Part shown: piece by piece, positions 12,227-22,375 of the stretch
Layout of the letters: the number at the start of each line of letters is the position of its first letter
Position numbering within the stretch: position 1 is the first letter of the stretch
NCBI GenBank assembly: GCA_009746045.1
Contig: RPFO01000041.1
Coordinates: 396,721-458,720 of the forward strand
Reading direction: 5' to 3'
DNA: 62,000 bases
DNA from: Mesostigma viride
Taxonomy: Eukaryota > Streptophyta > Mesostigmatophyceae > Mesostigmatales > Mesostigmataceae
Notes under the pieces: generated by a model
Told to the model about the DNA's origin: nothing
The model's database searches: none
The model's input: the letters and a program-made list of their open reading frames with translations, nothing else
Translations under genes and position numbers: made by a program

Positions 12227-12930
12227 TGTAACGACTAAAAATGTTGTGTTTGCAACAGCCTCAGTTTCAACATTGATGTGAAAAGATCTTTATACCTGGG
12301 TTGGAGTCGCGACAGATAACTTCACGTCCAGAGAAGCAATGAAGATGGATCTTCAACAGTTAAGGGAATGAGTCCCCACCCTTGTTAGACACAACAGACA
12401 AGTTATATCCAAGTCGACTATCTGTTGAAGTTATAGTTGACTTTTAGCAAGGGTTGTTTGATTGATGAAACAAGGAAACCCTTGAATTACACCATAGCTT
12501 TAGCTCTCATACACGCACACTGTCCACAGCCGCCACAAACAGGATAAAAAATCATCGTGCACGAAGAGTCGGCTCAACCCTGACCCGGAAGGACCAATCA
12601 AAAGTGAGGATCACTCAAGATAAGATCTTAGCCTCCGAATCCTCAACACAACACAAAGCCAGCTCATACGGAATCTCCATGACCTGGAACCAGATCCACC
12701 AGGTACAACGATATTAAAGAGAATCTATGACTGACTGAACAAAACCATGCAAAGTACCCTACGTGGATCAGGCCACGACCAATGAGGGTAGAACAATAAA
12801 TTCGACAGATCTCAGCAGGCCTAATATCCATCAGACGTCGAAGCCTCCTAACTTCCCAAATAATTGTCCTAAAGAACTCATAATAAGATCAACAGTAGGA
12901 AAACTTTGGATGTAACATTTGGTTGTTACA
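12227..12930 (-). repeat. 5' LTR of the gypsy element (complete, 704 bp)
   Basis: The LTR is bounded by TGTAAC and GTTACA, a 6-bp inverted terminus of the usual TG...CA kind. It shares long near-identical stretches with 1-537. Outside it at 12,931 the sequence changes directly to copia-like coding sequence. Confidence 0.93.
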
Positions 12931-13950
12931 GGTATGATGACATAGACCCTTGCTTCTTTGTTGTCCCTCACCCTCATGGCATGATCATGTTTGTGTGGCA
13001 TGGGGATGATCAGCTTATTGCTGGGCCTAGGCAGGCTGTGGATGATTTTATCGCCAACGTGTCTAAGTCTTTTGAGGTTGGCAAGCAGCTAGAGCTGGGC
13101 ACCATTGCACAATTCATTTCTGTGGCACAATGTTGCAGCTTCAGAAGCAAGCAGATCAGTCAGTGGGTCTGTGCAATGTACTCTCCATCAGACTACATGC
13201 ACAGTTGTAAGGAGGTGCTGCAGACTAAAATCAAACCTTGTGACTGTCCCACCATTAGGGGCAAGCTGGGGTGGTTGTGTTCTACTTGTGCACCACACCT
13301 CGCAGTAGTCAGCAGGGTTGATGATGCATGCAGTGCTCATGCAGGTTGGCCACAAGGCTATCAACAAGTTACTGCAGGCTGGCCCACCCCTTATCTTGCA
13401 TTCCCTGGAACTTTTTAAGCCCATTCACATTCAGGCTATAATGGACAGTTCCATGGAATCACGGCAGATTACTCAACTGCAGGCTAGGGAGGCTGGCTTA
13501 TTTTTTGTACAAAATGCTGACAAACCCATGTCACTCATCTCATGGTATAGCAGGCTACATAGGCGTAAAGCTGTTAGTAGCAATGCTGCTGAGTGCAGGG
13601 CAGTTGTGTCAGCCGTGCTACATGCCAGGTATCTCAATCGTGTCCTGGTTTGGTTACAGAAGCAAGCAGGCAGTCAGGCTGGGGTGGTGGCTCACTTGCA
13701 CACCGACAGTCAATCTCTCCTCAGTTTCCTTGACAACCCTTATGCTGTGCATACTGATTTGGACTGGGTGATCCTGAAACAGGAGTGCACCTACTGGGAG
13801 TCTACCAATCATGTGCCGGACAAGGCCAACGCCGCGGATGCGTTGACCAAGGTGCCCCAGCTGGCACCTGAGCAGTACCAACTGCTCTATCAGTTGTGCT
13901 CCCGAGTGGCATCTATCCGCTGGCCGGTAGTCGCCGGCCTGGGCGCCTAG
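12931..13950 (+). pseudogene. Copia-like element remnant (Copia-0): C-terminal RT and RNase H
   Basis: The remnant starts abruptly at YDDIDPCFF, where the gypsy LTR ends. It contains the RT catalytic box MFVWHGDDQLIAG (HGDD at 12,999-13,010), the thumb, and IRGKLGWLCSTCAPHL. After a frameshift near 13,318 the RNase H reads IMDSSMESRQITQLQ, NAAECRAVVSAVLHARYL, HTDSQSLLSF and the closing VPDKANAADALTKV. It aligns by eye with the same region of Copia-2 and Copia-3 below but is clearly diverged. The 5' part of this element would lie left of the window. Confidence 0.88.
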
Positions 13951-14071
13951 TCAGGTGGGCATCAAAGATTGGTGTCTAGATGCTAGTCGGTGCCTAAGCA
14001 AGGTACGGAAGCCAGTGCGCGCCGGGACGGTCAGAGAACCGTCGCCCTCGGTAGCACAGATCCGCTGAGTG

Positions 14072-14163
14072 CCGGTAGTCTCGGGTTAGAGGCTCGAGCA
14101 TGCACTATCGGGTAGCCTACCGGTAGTCTCGGGTTAGAGGCTCGAGCATGCCTTATCGGTTAG
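14072..14163. repeat. Two-copy direct repeat, period 48 bp
   Basis: CCGGTAGTCTCGGGTTAGAG followed by GCTCGAGCATGC occurs at 14,072 and again at 14,120. It lies in the non-coding stretch 3' of the Copia-0 RNase H. Confidence 0.85.
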
Positions 14164-14366
14164 CGCCGCGCCGCTGAGCTCCTTGCGGCCTGGCCAGCTG
14201 CAAGGGTTCAATAGCAATCAGTGGCGGCTGCGGGCTCAGCCTCCCACAATCGGTTCCCCAAACAACAAAAATCCCGTCTCCATCGCCGGCGTGCTAGCCA
14301 GCGGCGAAGGGCATTCAACTTGTATTCACAACAGTCAACATTACCGTTGACCATTTTTCTGGGCTC

Positions 14367-14927
14367 ATGGCGCGTGGCGCGGAGCGAACGGCAGCTGCAA
14401 CCCAGGACCAGGGAACGCAAGCATCAACTCCGGCGGATGGGAGTGGCGCAGCCACCGTGGCGACTGAGCCAGCTGGTGGCTCGGTCAGCACCGCTCCGGG
14501 GCAGCAGTCAGCACCAACTGCCCGGAAAGTTTTCAAGAAAGAAGAGCTGCCAAGTAAGCTGCCAGAAATTCTGACGCCGTCCGCCGTGGAGGAGTTTATT
14601 AACAGCCTGGGCGAGCTCCGGCAGGACTACAACGAACTGTCCGACGCAGTTTTCCTCACCAAGCTGCGCCGGTCAGAGGTATGCAACGAGGCTACGGGTA
14701 ATGCGGACGTGCGAGGGGTCATTATCAACGCCAGCAAAGAGGCGTGGACCTGGCCCGACACAGTGAAGGCCCTGCAAGAGGTGCTCGACACCTCAAGCTT
14801 TCCTGACGAGGAAAAGGAGGGGCAGGCGCTGGTGCGCAACCTGTCGCTTGCGAAGGGCATTCAACTCTATCACATGATGAACCCCTACGGCAAGCAGGCC
14901 AGCCTGCCCCCGCCGGTAGACACCTAG
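14367..14927 (+). CDS. Hypothetical 186-aa protein between Copia-0 and the minisatellite
   Basis: This is an intact ORF from ATG (MARGAERTAAATQDQG) to TAG. About 60 Ala/Thr/Gly/Ser-rich, low-complexity residues are followed by a compact, mostly helical segment (KLPEILTPSAVEEFINSLGE to VRNLSLAKGIQLYHMMN). It resembles no family I recognise. Its place 0.4 kb after the Copia-0 RNase H, and an AATAAA at 15,109, suggest an accessory ORF of that element or the gag-like N-terminus of another one. A host gene is not excluded. Start choice is the first ATG of the frame. Confidence 0.5.
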   Translation: MARGAERTAAATQDQGTQASTPADGSGAATVATEPAGGSVSTAPGQQSAPTARKVFKKEELPSKLPEILTPSAVEEFINSLGELRQDYNELSDAVFLTKLRRSEVCNEATGNADVRGVIINASKEAWTWPDTVKALQEVLDTSSFPDEEKEGQALVRNLSLAKGIQLYHMMNPYGKQASLPPPVDT

Positions 14928-16375
14928 TCCACCCCTCCCCAGGGAGGGTGGCTAGTCTCCCCACCCCTACTATGGGGCAACCCCTGTCAGGGGGTCGGGG
15001 TACCCAGACCCGGGCCCAGGCCACGGGGTATCTTATCATCAGCACTAGCTCCTGGGGAGGAGCTGAGCCCTGTATGCCTTGTAAGCCCTGTTTTATGGTG
15101 AATAAATTGAGTCTATTTGACTTTGTCTCTCTCAAGGAATTTCGTTAGTTCATCTCTTGGGAGGTGAGCTGTCATATCCTTCACAAGTGTGTCATTGTGT
15201 CAGTCATGGTGACAGTACTTGTACATGGCATTGTTATGTGGCTGGGTCATGTTCATGGTTACCTTGTACATGTGCATGTGCATGTGCATGTAACGTGTGA
15301 CAGTCTTAGTCCTGTGACTGTGCCTGTTGTGTCTTATGCTGCCATCTGGTCCCAGGACCTGTGGTAGGGTGATGGGCAGTCCACCCATTCGCCATGTGCA
15401 AATCAAGTGGAGAACCAGTTCCCACTTGTCAGTTGCCTGTGCTTACCACCATGTGGCATTCACAGGTATCTGGCTGCTCTGGCCCAGGTCAGTAGTGGCG
15501 AAACATCAGGTCCTAAGCACCTGGGGAAGACCTCTGGTTTCACTATAGAGTCATCCCATTGGTTTTTGGGAAGTGGATGTTGCATGGGGTTCCATCCACA
15601 AGTGGCAATCAAGCCCCCCTTTTTCTACCATCTGCAGTGACAGATGCCAGGGAAATGACGACAGTTCGCTCCTTCAAAGATGGAAACTGGGCACTCCTTA
15701 TATGATGTGACATGTGACTCATACGACGTCCTGTGTGACGAATGGCCGCAGTACCTCATTTATGTTTTCCCCACTATTGAGGGGGAGGAACCCCCATAGT
15801 GCTTGGCAGGGTTAAATCAGCAGTCAGCATCAGTATAGTCCGTTTCTGGGGCCCTTTTCTAATCCAGTTGTGACTGTATGGGCTCTGGTTGCCTTGCAAC
15901 GGTTGGTTGGTCAGACTTGGAGCATGTTCCAATCTGAAAGAAAACATAATGGGAGTTAGCTGAGATACCTCCTCGAGGCTGACTTGTGGCCGGAGCCACA
16001 CAGGGGAACATACAATGTGACCGGAGTTATTCTGGCGGAGACTGAATAACGGTGCCGAGCGCCGGTTGTGGCGCGACGCACACACGTGTACGCAAGTTAC
16101 GTAGCTAGCTAGCAACTAGTCTAGTGGACGTTGTGCGTAGTAACGTTGCTCCAGGTCTAGAAGCCTCTAGAGCCTGGACACGTGGCGGACAATTGAGCGT
16201 AGTCCAGTTGTCCTAGGGATCTCGTGTGAGTGATGTGTCCACGACATATAATGTGTGCCCACATATGGAGTGAATAATGACAAGGAACGCCCGATCCCTG
16301 GCGTTGCGGCATCTCTCACATTGTCACACTGAGTCCCCAACGTCTCCGACGTACATCTATATCTAACTGGGGCGC
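14928..16375. other. Gene-free interval, probable 3' region of a retroelement
   Basis: I see no supportable gene. The interval holds an AATAAA at 15,109-15,114, a CATGTG-rich run near 15,260-15,290, and a hairpin-capable stretch near 15,770-15,800 (CACTAT..GGGGG..CCCCC..ATAGTG). No partner LTR is present in the window, so the element boundaries cannot be placed. Confidence 0.5.
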
Positions 16376-18829
16376 GTCGCGCTGCCCGCTGCCCCCGCCA
16401 CGTCCCTCCCCCCCCGCTCCACTGTCCACCATTGCCGGCGTAGTTCCCTTGCGGGGGCGCGTCGCGCTGCCCACTGCCCCCGCTGTGCCCCTCCCCCACG
16501 CTCGATCCATTGTCCCCAACTGCCGGCGTAGTTCCCTTGTGGGGGCGCGTCGCGCTGCCCACCGCCCCCGCTGCGCCGCTCCCCCCCGCTCCATGGTCCC
16601 CCACTGCCGGCGTAGTTCCCTTGGCGGGCCGGGCGCGTCGCGCTGCCCGCTGCCCCCGCCGCGCCCCTCCCCCACGCTCCATTGTCCCCAACTGCTGGCG
16701 TAGTTACCTTGCGGGGGCGCGTCGCGCTGCCCACTGCCCCCGCTGTGCCCCTCCCCCCGCTCCATTGTCCCCAACTGCCGGCGTAGTTACCTTGCGGGCC
16801 GGGCGCGTCGCGCTGCCCGCTGCCCCTGACGCGCCCCTCCCCCCCGCTCCATGGTCCCCCACTGCCGGCATAGTTCCCTTGCGGGGGCGCGTCGCGCTGC
16901 CCACTGCCCCCGCCGCGCCCCTCCTCCCCGCTCCATTGTCCCCCACTGCCGGCGTAGTTTCCTTGCGGGGGCGCGTCGCACTGCCCGCTGCCCCCGCCAC
17001 GTCCCTCCCCTCCGCTCCACTGTCCACCATTGCCGGCGTAGTTCCCTTGTGGGGGCGCGTCGCGCTGCCCGCTGCCCCCGCTGCGCCCCTCGATCCCCCC
17101 CGCTCCATTGTCCCCAACTGCCGGCATAGTTACCTTGCGTGGGCGCATCCCGCTGCCCGCTGCCCCCGCCGCGCCCCTCCCCTCCGCTCCATGGTCCCGC
17201 ACTGCCGGCGTAGTTACCTTGCGTGGGCGCATCGCGCTGCCCACTGCCCCCGCCGCGCCCCTCCCCCCCGCTCCATGGTCCCCCACTGCCGGCGTAGTTA
17301 CCTTGCGGGCCGGGCGCGTCGCGCTCCCCTCTTCCCCCGCCGCGCCCCTCCCCCCCGCTCCATGGTCCCCCACTGCCGGCATAGTTCCCTTGCGGGGGCG
17401 CGTCGCGCTGCCCACTGCCCCCCCCGCGCCCCTCCCCCCCGCTCCATTGTCCCCCACTGCCGGCGTAGTTTCCTTGCGGGGGCGCGTCGCGCTGCCCGCT
17501 GCCCCCGCCGCGCCCCTCCCCCCCTGCTCCACTGTCCACCATTGCCGGCGTAGTTCCCTTGCGGGGGCGCGTCGCGCTGCCCGCTGCCCCCGCTGCGCCC
17601 CTCCCCCCCGCTCCATTGTCCCCAACTGCCGGCATGGTTCCCTTGCGTGGGCGCATCGCGCTGCCCGCTGCCCCCGCCGCGCCCCTCCCCCCCGCTCCAT
17701 TGTCCCCAACTGCCGGCGTAGTTACCTTGCGGGCCGGGCGCGTCGCGCTGCCCGCTGCCCCCGACGCGCCCCTCCCCCCCGCTCCATTGTCCCCAACTGC
17801 CGGCGTAGTTACCTTGCGGGGGCGCGTCGCGCTGCCCACTGCCCCCGCCGCGCCCCTCCCCCCGCTCCATTGTCCCCCACTGCCGGCGTAGTTACCTTGC
17901 GGGCCGGGCGCGTCGCGCTGCCCGCTGCCCCCGACGCGCCCCTCCCCCCCGCTCCATGGTCCCCCACTGCCGGCATAGTTCCCTTGCGGGGGCGCGTCGC
18001 GCTGCCCGCTGCCCCCGCCGCGCCCCTCCCCCCCGCTCCATTGTCCCCCACTGCCGGCGTAGTTTCCTTGCGTGGGCGCGTCGCGCTGCCCGCTGCCCCC
18101 GCCACGTCCCTCCCCTCCGCTCCACTGTCCACCATTGCCGGCGTAGTTCCCTTGTGGGGGCGCGTCGCGCTGCCCGCTGCCCCCGCTGCGCCCCTCGATC
18201 CCCCCCGCTCCATTGTCCCCAACTGCCGGCATAGTTCCCTTGCGGGGGCGCATCGCGCTGCCCGCTGCCCCCGCCGCGACCCTCCCCTCCGCTCCATGGT
18301 CCCGCACTGCCGGCATAGTTACCTTGCGGGGGCGCGTCGCGCTGCCCGCTGCCCCCGCTGCGCCCCTCCCCCCGCTCCATGGTCCCCCACTGCCGGCGTA
18401 GTTACCTTGCGGGCCGGGCGCGTCGCGCTGCCCGCTGCCCCCGCCGCGCCCCTCCCCCCGCTCCATGGTCCCCCACTGCCGGCATAGTTCCCTTGCGGGG
18501 GCGCGTCGCGCTGCCCGCTGCCCCCCCGCGCCCCTCCCCCCGCTCCATTGTCCCCCACTGCCGGCGTAGTTTCCTTGCGGGGGCGCGTCGCGCTGCCCGC
18601 TGCCCCCGCCACGTCCCTCCCCCCCTGCTCCACTGTCCACCATTGCCGGCGTAGTTCCCTTGCGGGGGCGCGTCGCGCTGCCCGCTGCCCCCGCTGCGCC
18701 CCTCCCCCCCGCTCTATTGTCCCCAACTGCCGGCATGGTTCCCTTGCGTGGGCGCATCGCGCTGCCCGCTGCCCCCGCCGCGCCCCTCCCCTCCGCTCCA
18801 TGGTCCCCCACTGCCGGCGTAGTTCCCTT
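16376..18829. repeat. GC-rich minisatellite, about 28 copies of an 83-90 bp unit
   Basis: Each unit contains CCGGCGTAGTTCCCTTGCGG, then GGGCGCGTCGCGCTGCCC, then a pyrimidine-rich half with CCCCTCCCCCCGCTCCA. Measured spacings of the TAGTT(C/A)CCTT motif are 88, 84, 88 and 83 bp. A longer unit with GGGCCGGGCGCG recurs at intervals, so there is higher-order structure. The array ends abruptly at 18,829 where an LTR begins. Long open frames on both strands follow from the repeat and are not treated as genes. Confidence 0.95.
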
Positions 18830-19478
18830 AGTTAGCATTTTGGGCAACCAATATGCTATAAGTGGATGCAGTTTGGAAAGACCTTTCCAACGCCGTGCTG
18901 ACCGCCTGAAACAGACAAGGGACGAGAAAGATATGAGGTCCCGAAGTCCTAGCCGTCCGTGGCCGACTAGGGTGCAGTCCTCTGGTATAGTGGACAAGAC
19001 ACGTGGCAGGCCGTGCCTGCACAGGCTTAGCCTGTCTATCACGTGACTGTGGTCCACGTAGACCAGGAGGAGCAGCAGCCTGTGACTGGTGGGGTACTGG
19101 AGCTGGCACAGGACTGCAAGGATACTAGACCTTGCAGGCTTGTGACAGGTCCTGTACTTCCTAGGTTGCAGGAGTCTAGGCAAATCCAGCTCGTCCTGGC
19201 TCTGCACTGATGCCAGTGGACGTTGGGGATTTGCTTGCACGCCTGCACGCGCCTCGTCACGCCGATGGGAACGAGGAACAACGAAGGGGATATAGCTTGG
19301 TCATGGGGATGACCAGCTATCTTGGCAAGCACGAACCGTGGGTGCCCACATTGGTCGTGGAAGTGCCCACCGTGGTCGTGGCCTGGTGCACAGATTTAAG
19401 GTTGCTGCCTTGCAACTTTGGCTAAGCCGTGCTGTGAAAGACCAAGAGCTCACATCCGTTTGGGAGCTCTTTCTAACT
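18830..19478 (+). repeat. 5' LTR of Copia-1 (LTR A, 649 bp)
   Basis: The LTR runs from AGTTAGCATTTTGGGCAACC to ..TTTCTAACT and is the reverse complement of LTR B and LTR C. Its left edge abuts the minisatellite, whose unit is cut at TTCCCTT. The plus strand continues with CGTACTA, a motif also found after the LTRs of Copia-2 and Copia-3. Confidence 0.9.
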
Positions 19479-19506
19479 CGTACTATTGCGCTTCCTTTCC
19501 ATTTTC

Positions 19507-20697
19507 ATGTCCAACGTGCCGACGGAGCGGGCCATGGAGCCTTCGCAAAGCCAAAGCTCGCAGCCGCCGCTTCGGGTGGGAGCACCGGAGCGAACGAGGC
19601 CTTTTCATCCTTACGCTCATCCGAGCAGCACATCGACCTTCGTCCAGGCGGCGTACCTGGCGAGAGGGTTGGCCAAGAAAGGCTGGGTGGCGGTTTGTGG
19701 AACCGCAGAGGGGCCGGCAGCGAGCGACCCAATAGTGATGCAAATTGAGGCATCGACAGCTCCAGGCGAATTGTCTCGGGAAGCAGTCGAGAAATTTGTG
19801 TCGCTGAGGGACGAGCTCTCCTCGACAATTTACAGTCTTGAGGTGGCTCACCAGGGCGGGCACGTGACTGTGTGCAGCAACTGGATTTGGCGCGGGAGGC
19901 ACTGGGCCAGATAGTGGCCATTGGATTGGGGGCAGCGCGGCTGTTCAACCATCAGGTGGCGACTTCTGTGCTGGGCGCGGGAGTTGAAGTCCCGGAGGTC
20001 ATCAGACAAGCGCAGGCGCGCGAGGTCGACAACCCCTGGTCGTCGGCAGAGGTGGTCGCCCAGACGTGCGAACACCTTGTGAACGTTCTTTTGCAGGAGT
20101 CACGAGGAAACGCTGATCGGTGGGTGATAACCACAGTCTCGGCCATTTGGAATTTGGTCAACGCTTGACACACCGCGGGCGGCGGCGCCAGAAGCTCACG
20201 ATCCAGTGGTTGAGGTGATCACAGGTCTAGAGGTGACGCCGGAAGATTTCCATTACCAGTTTGTTGATCACCCGGAGGGTGGTATCGAGCGCCCGGCACA
20301 GCAGATAGACGAGGGCGACGGTACCGTGGAGGGGTACGCCGCGCGACGTCGTGCTGAGTTGCACATCCCTCAAGAGCCCGAGCACGACTACGGGGGTCGT
20401 GGGGCGTGCAACGTAAAACGGGGTGGTGGGACGCGGTGGGTGCGAAACCTAGAGTGGGATCGCAAGGCAAGCGAGCCCCGGATTCCGGTGGAGCAATCTG
20501 CAGACGGGCGTCCCGTTAGCAGGGTGCTAGGGCCATACGCCGAGGGGGAGGACGCTGCAGGCAGCGAGGAGGAGCGTCCAGCGACGCCTATCGCGGCTAC
20601 AGCTCAAGAGCGGGAGCTTGAGGCAGCGAACCAGGCAGGTGCTGAGTCGGTGGCTGGGACGGTGCCAACGGCATCATCCAGCGACGCCAGCGCTTGA
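19507..20697 (+). pseudogene. ORF0 of Copia-1, upstream of gag, frameshifted
   Basis: About 390 residues are spread over three plus-strand frames: MSNVPTERAMEPSQSQSS.. to about 19,860, then LDLAREALGQIVAIGLGA.. to 20,168, then VEVITGLEVTPEDFHYQFVD.. to 20,697. The first part has an Ala/Gly-rich helical stretch (STFVQAAYLARGLAKKGWVA). The last part is acidic and low in complexity. The same three blocks occur in Copia-2 (32,098-30,945), which supports a real, once continuous protein. No known domain is recognised. Confidence 0.65.
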
Positions 20698-20750
20698 ATC
20701 AGTTATTCCTTTTTCCTTTGCCTTTAGTGTTGTGTCCCCACTTGTATATA

Positions 20751-21723
20751 ATGCCTCGTGGCAAACCGGGCGACGGCGACAAGGGCGAGGCGGAGGCGCC
20801 GGCTGGGGAGAGCCAGGAGCCTAGGAAGGACAAGGAACAGCTGGTGGGGGAGGCTATCCCTACCAGCGACGGCGATGGGGGAAAGCGCCAGGGAGCAAGC
20901 GACGGCATGAGGAGTCGGTGGAGGAGGCAAGGAAGGTGCGGGCGACATGGCCATCTGACGCGATGACGATGGCAAACGGGCAACCAGCCGTGGAGAAGCG
21001 TAAGAGGGATGCCTCCGCTGACGGCAATGGTAAGAGGCTCCATGTTGATGTGCCCTCCCCTACGCCTGCCGGCCCTAGTTGTGCTGTTGTTGTGACACCC
21101 GCTGTGGGGGAGCCAGTGAAGGCACTGCCAGGGTCGAGGCCTCACATGAGTGCAGTCAATGTCATGAACGGGCAGAAGCCTCTTAACCCACCACTAGCAC
21201 AGGAAGCATTAGACAAGTGGCTAGAGGACATGGAGTTGGTTGTGCTCTCCGTGGACCCCACTGTCAACCTAGTGCAGGTGTTCCACACGTCCACGTGCAA
21301 CAGGGATTCCTCAGAGCGTGTCCTGAAGGGAGAAGACTAGGACGGCTGTCAGGGACGGCCTGGGCACAGTTCCTGGATGGGTTGAGGGAAGAGTTCTCTG
21401 ACAAGGTTCTCAACCTCACCAACTACTACAAGCACCAGTATGACACCTTTGAGATAGTAGGCCCTGTAGCAGAAGAATGGGCAAGGCTCAACCGTATCAG
21501 GGACAAGGGGGCCAAGTATGGCTTCCTGCCAGTGGTCACAGATAGGGCCTTAGCAGACTATTTCCTGGACCGTATGGGTCTGAGTGTGGATGGTAGGAAC
21601 AGTGCCTGCATGTTTCTTAACCAGACTGATGGCTCCTTGCGTGCTCTGGAGCTTGTAATCCTCAGCATCAGGAAGCCCGGACCCTGCCTGCAAGGCCATC
21701 CAGTCCCATGGCAGCAATGCCAC
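20751..21723 (+). pseudogene. gag: gag of Copia-1, N-terminal and capsid part, frameshifted
   Basis: It starts at ATG 20,751 (MPRGKPGDGDKGEAEAPAG) and changes frame near 20,900 and 21,340. It contains a Lys/Asp-rich region, then a capsid-like stretch: PLAQEALDKWLEDMELVVLS, FSDKVLNLTNYYKHQYDTF and VTDRALADYFLDRMGLSVDG. The ORF is cut at 21,723 by the Copia-2 insertion and resumes at 32,785 with the zinc-knuckle region. Confidence 0.8.
21719..21723. other. Target site duplication GCCAC (left copy)
   Basis: GCCAC precedes LTR B and recurs at 32,785-32,789 directly after LTR C. In the intact gag copy of Copia-2 the corresponding sequence has GCCACCTCCG only once, so these are the duplicated 5 bp of the Copia-2 insertion. 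Confidence 0.9.
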
Positions 21724-22375
21724 AGTTAAGAACGAAGCCCAGAGCGTGAGCTCCTGGTCTTTCACACACAACGGGATGAGCCAAAGTTGCAGGCAGCAAC
21801 CTTTTAACCCGTGCACCAAGTCACGACCACGGTGGTCACTTCCACGTCCAATGTGGGCACCCACGGTTCGTGCTTGCCAAGATAGCTGGTCATCCCCCAT
21901 GACCAAGCTATATCCCCTTCGTTGTTCCTCGTTCCCATCGGCGTGACGAGGCACGTGCAGGCATACAGACAAATCCCCAACGTCCATGCACTGGCATCAG
22001 TGCAGAGCCAGGACGAGCTGGATTTGCCTAGACTCCTGCAACCTAGGAAGTACAGGACCTGTCACAAGCCTGCAAGGTCTAGTATCCTTGCAGTCCTGTG
22101 CCAGCTCCAGTACCCCACCAGTCACAGGCTGCTGCTCCTCCTGGTCTACGTGGACCACAGTCACGTGATAGACAGGCTAAGCCTGTGCAGGCACGGCCTG
22201 CCACGTGTCTTGTCCACTATACCAGAGGACTGCACCCTAGTCGGCCACGGACGGCTAGGACTTCGGGACCTCATATCTTTCTCGTCCCTTGTCTGTTTCA
22301 GGCGGTCAGCACGGCGTTGGAAAGGTCTTTCCAAACTGCATCCACTTAGCATATTGGTTGCCCAAAATGCTAACT
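21724..22375 (-). repeat. 3' LTR of Copia-2 (LTR B, 652 bp)
   Basis: On the plus strand it runs from AGTTAAGAACG to ..CCAAAATGCTAACT. It is nearly identical to LTR C. A few differences such as CTTCG versus TTGCG near the centre indicate some age. Confidence 0.93.

Larger units (their letters stand above)
1..12930 (-). mobile_element. Ty3/gypsy chromovirus-type LTR retrotransposon, decayed, minus strand
   Basis: The two LTRs are direct repeats (right one complete at 12,227-12,930; left one cut by the window edge). The internal region reads on the minus strand gag, zinc knuckle, protease, RT, RNase H, integrase, chromodomain and then an extra ORF. The order PR-RT-RH-INT and the chromodomain identify a Ty3/gypsy chromovirus. 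Many frameshifts break the reading frames, and a 3.7-kb element (4,778-8,470) splits pol, so this copy cannot be autonomous. Its right edge abuts a copia-like RT coding sequence, so it inserted into another retroelement. The left flank and the target duplication lie outside the window. Confidence 0.93.

Noticed and set aside
16787-19240. 817-codon minus-strand ORF and plus-strand companions through the minisatellite
   Set aside because: Open frames exist in several frames of both strands because the repeat unit lacks stops; the ORF runs out of an LTR into the array.
18830-22375. Inverted pair LTR A/LTR B read as terminal inverted repeats of a 3.5-kb DNA transposon
   Set aside because: LTR B pairs with LTR C as direct repeats flanked by GCCAC, and gag continues across the insertion; the inversion results from opposite orientation of two retroelements.
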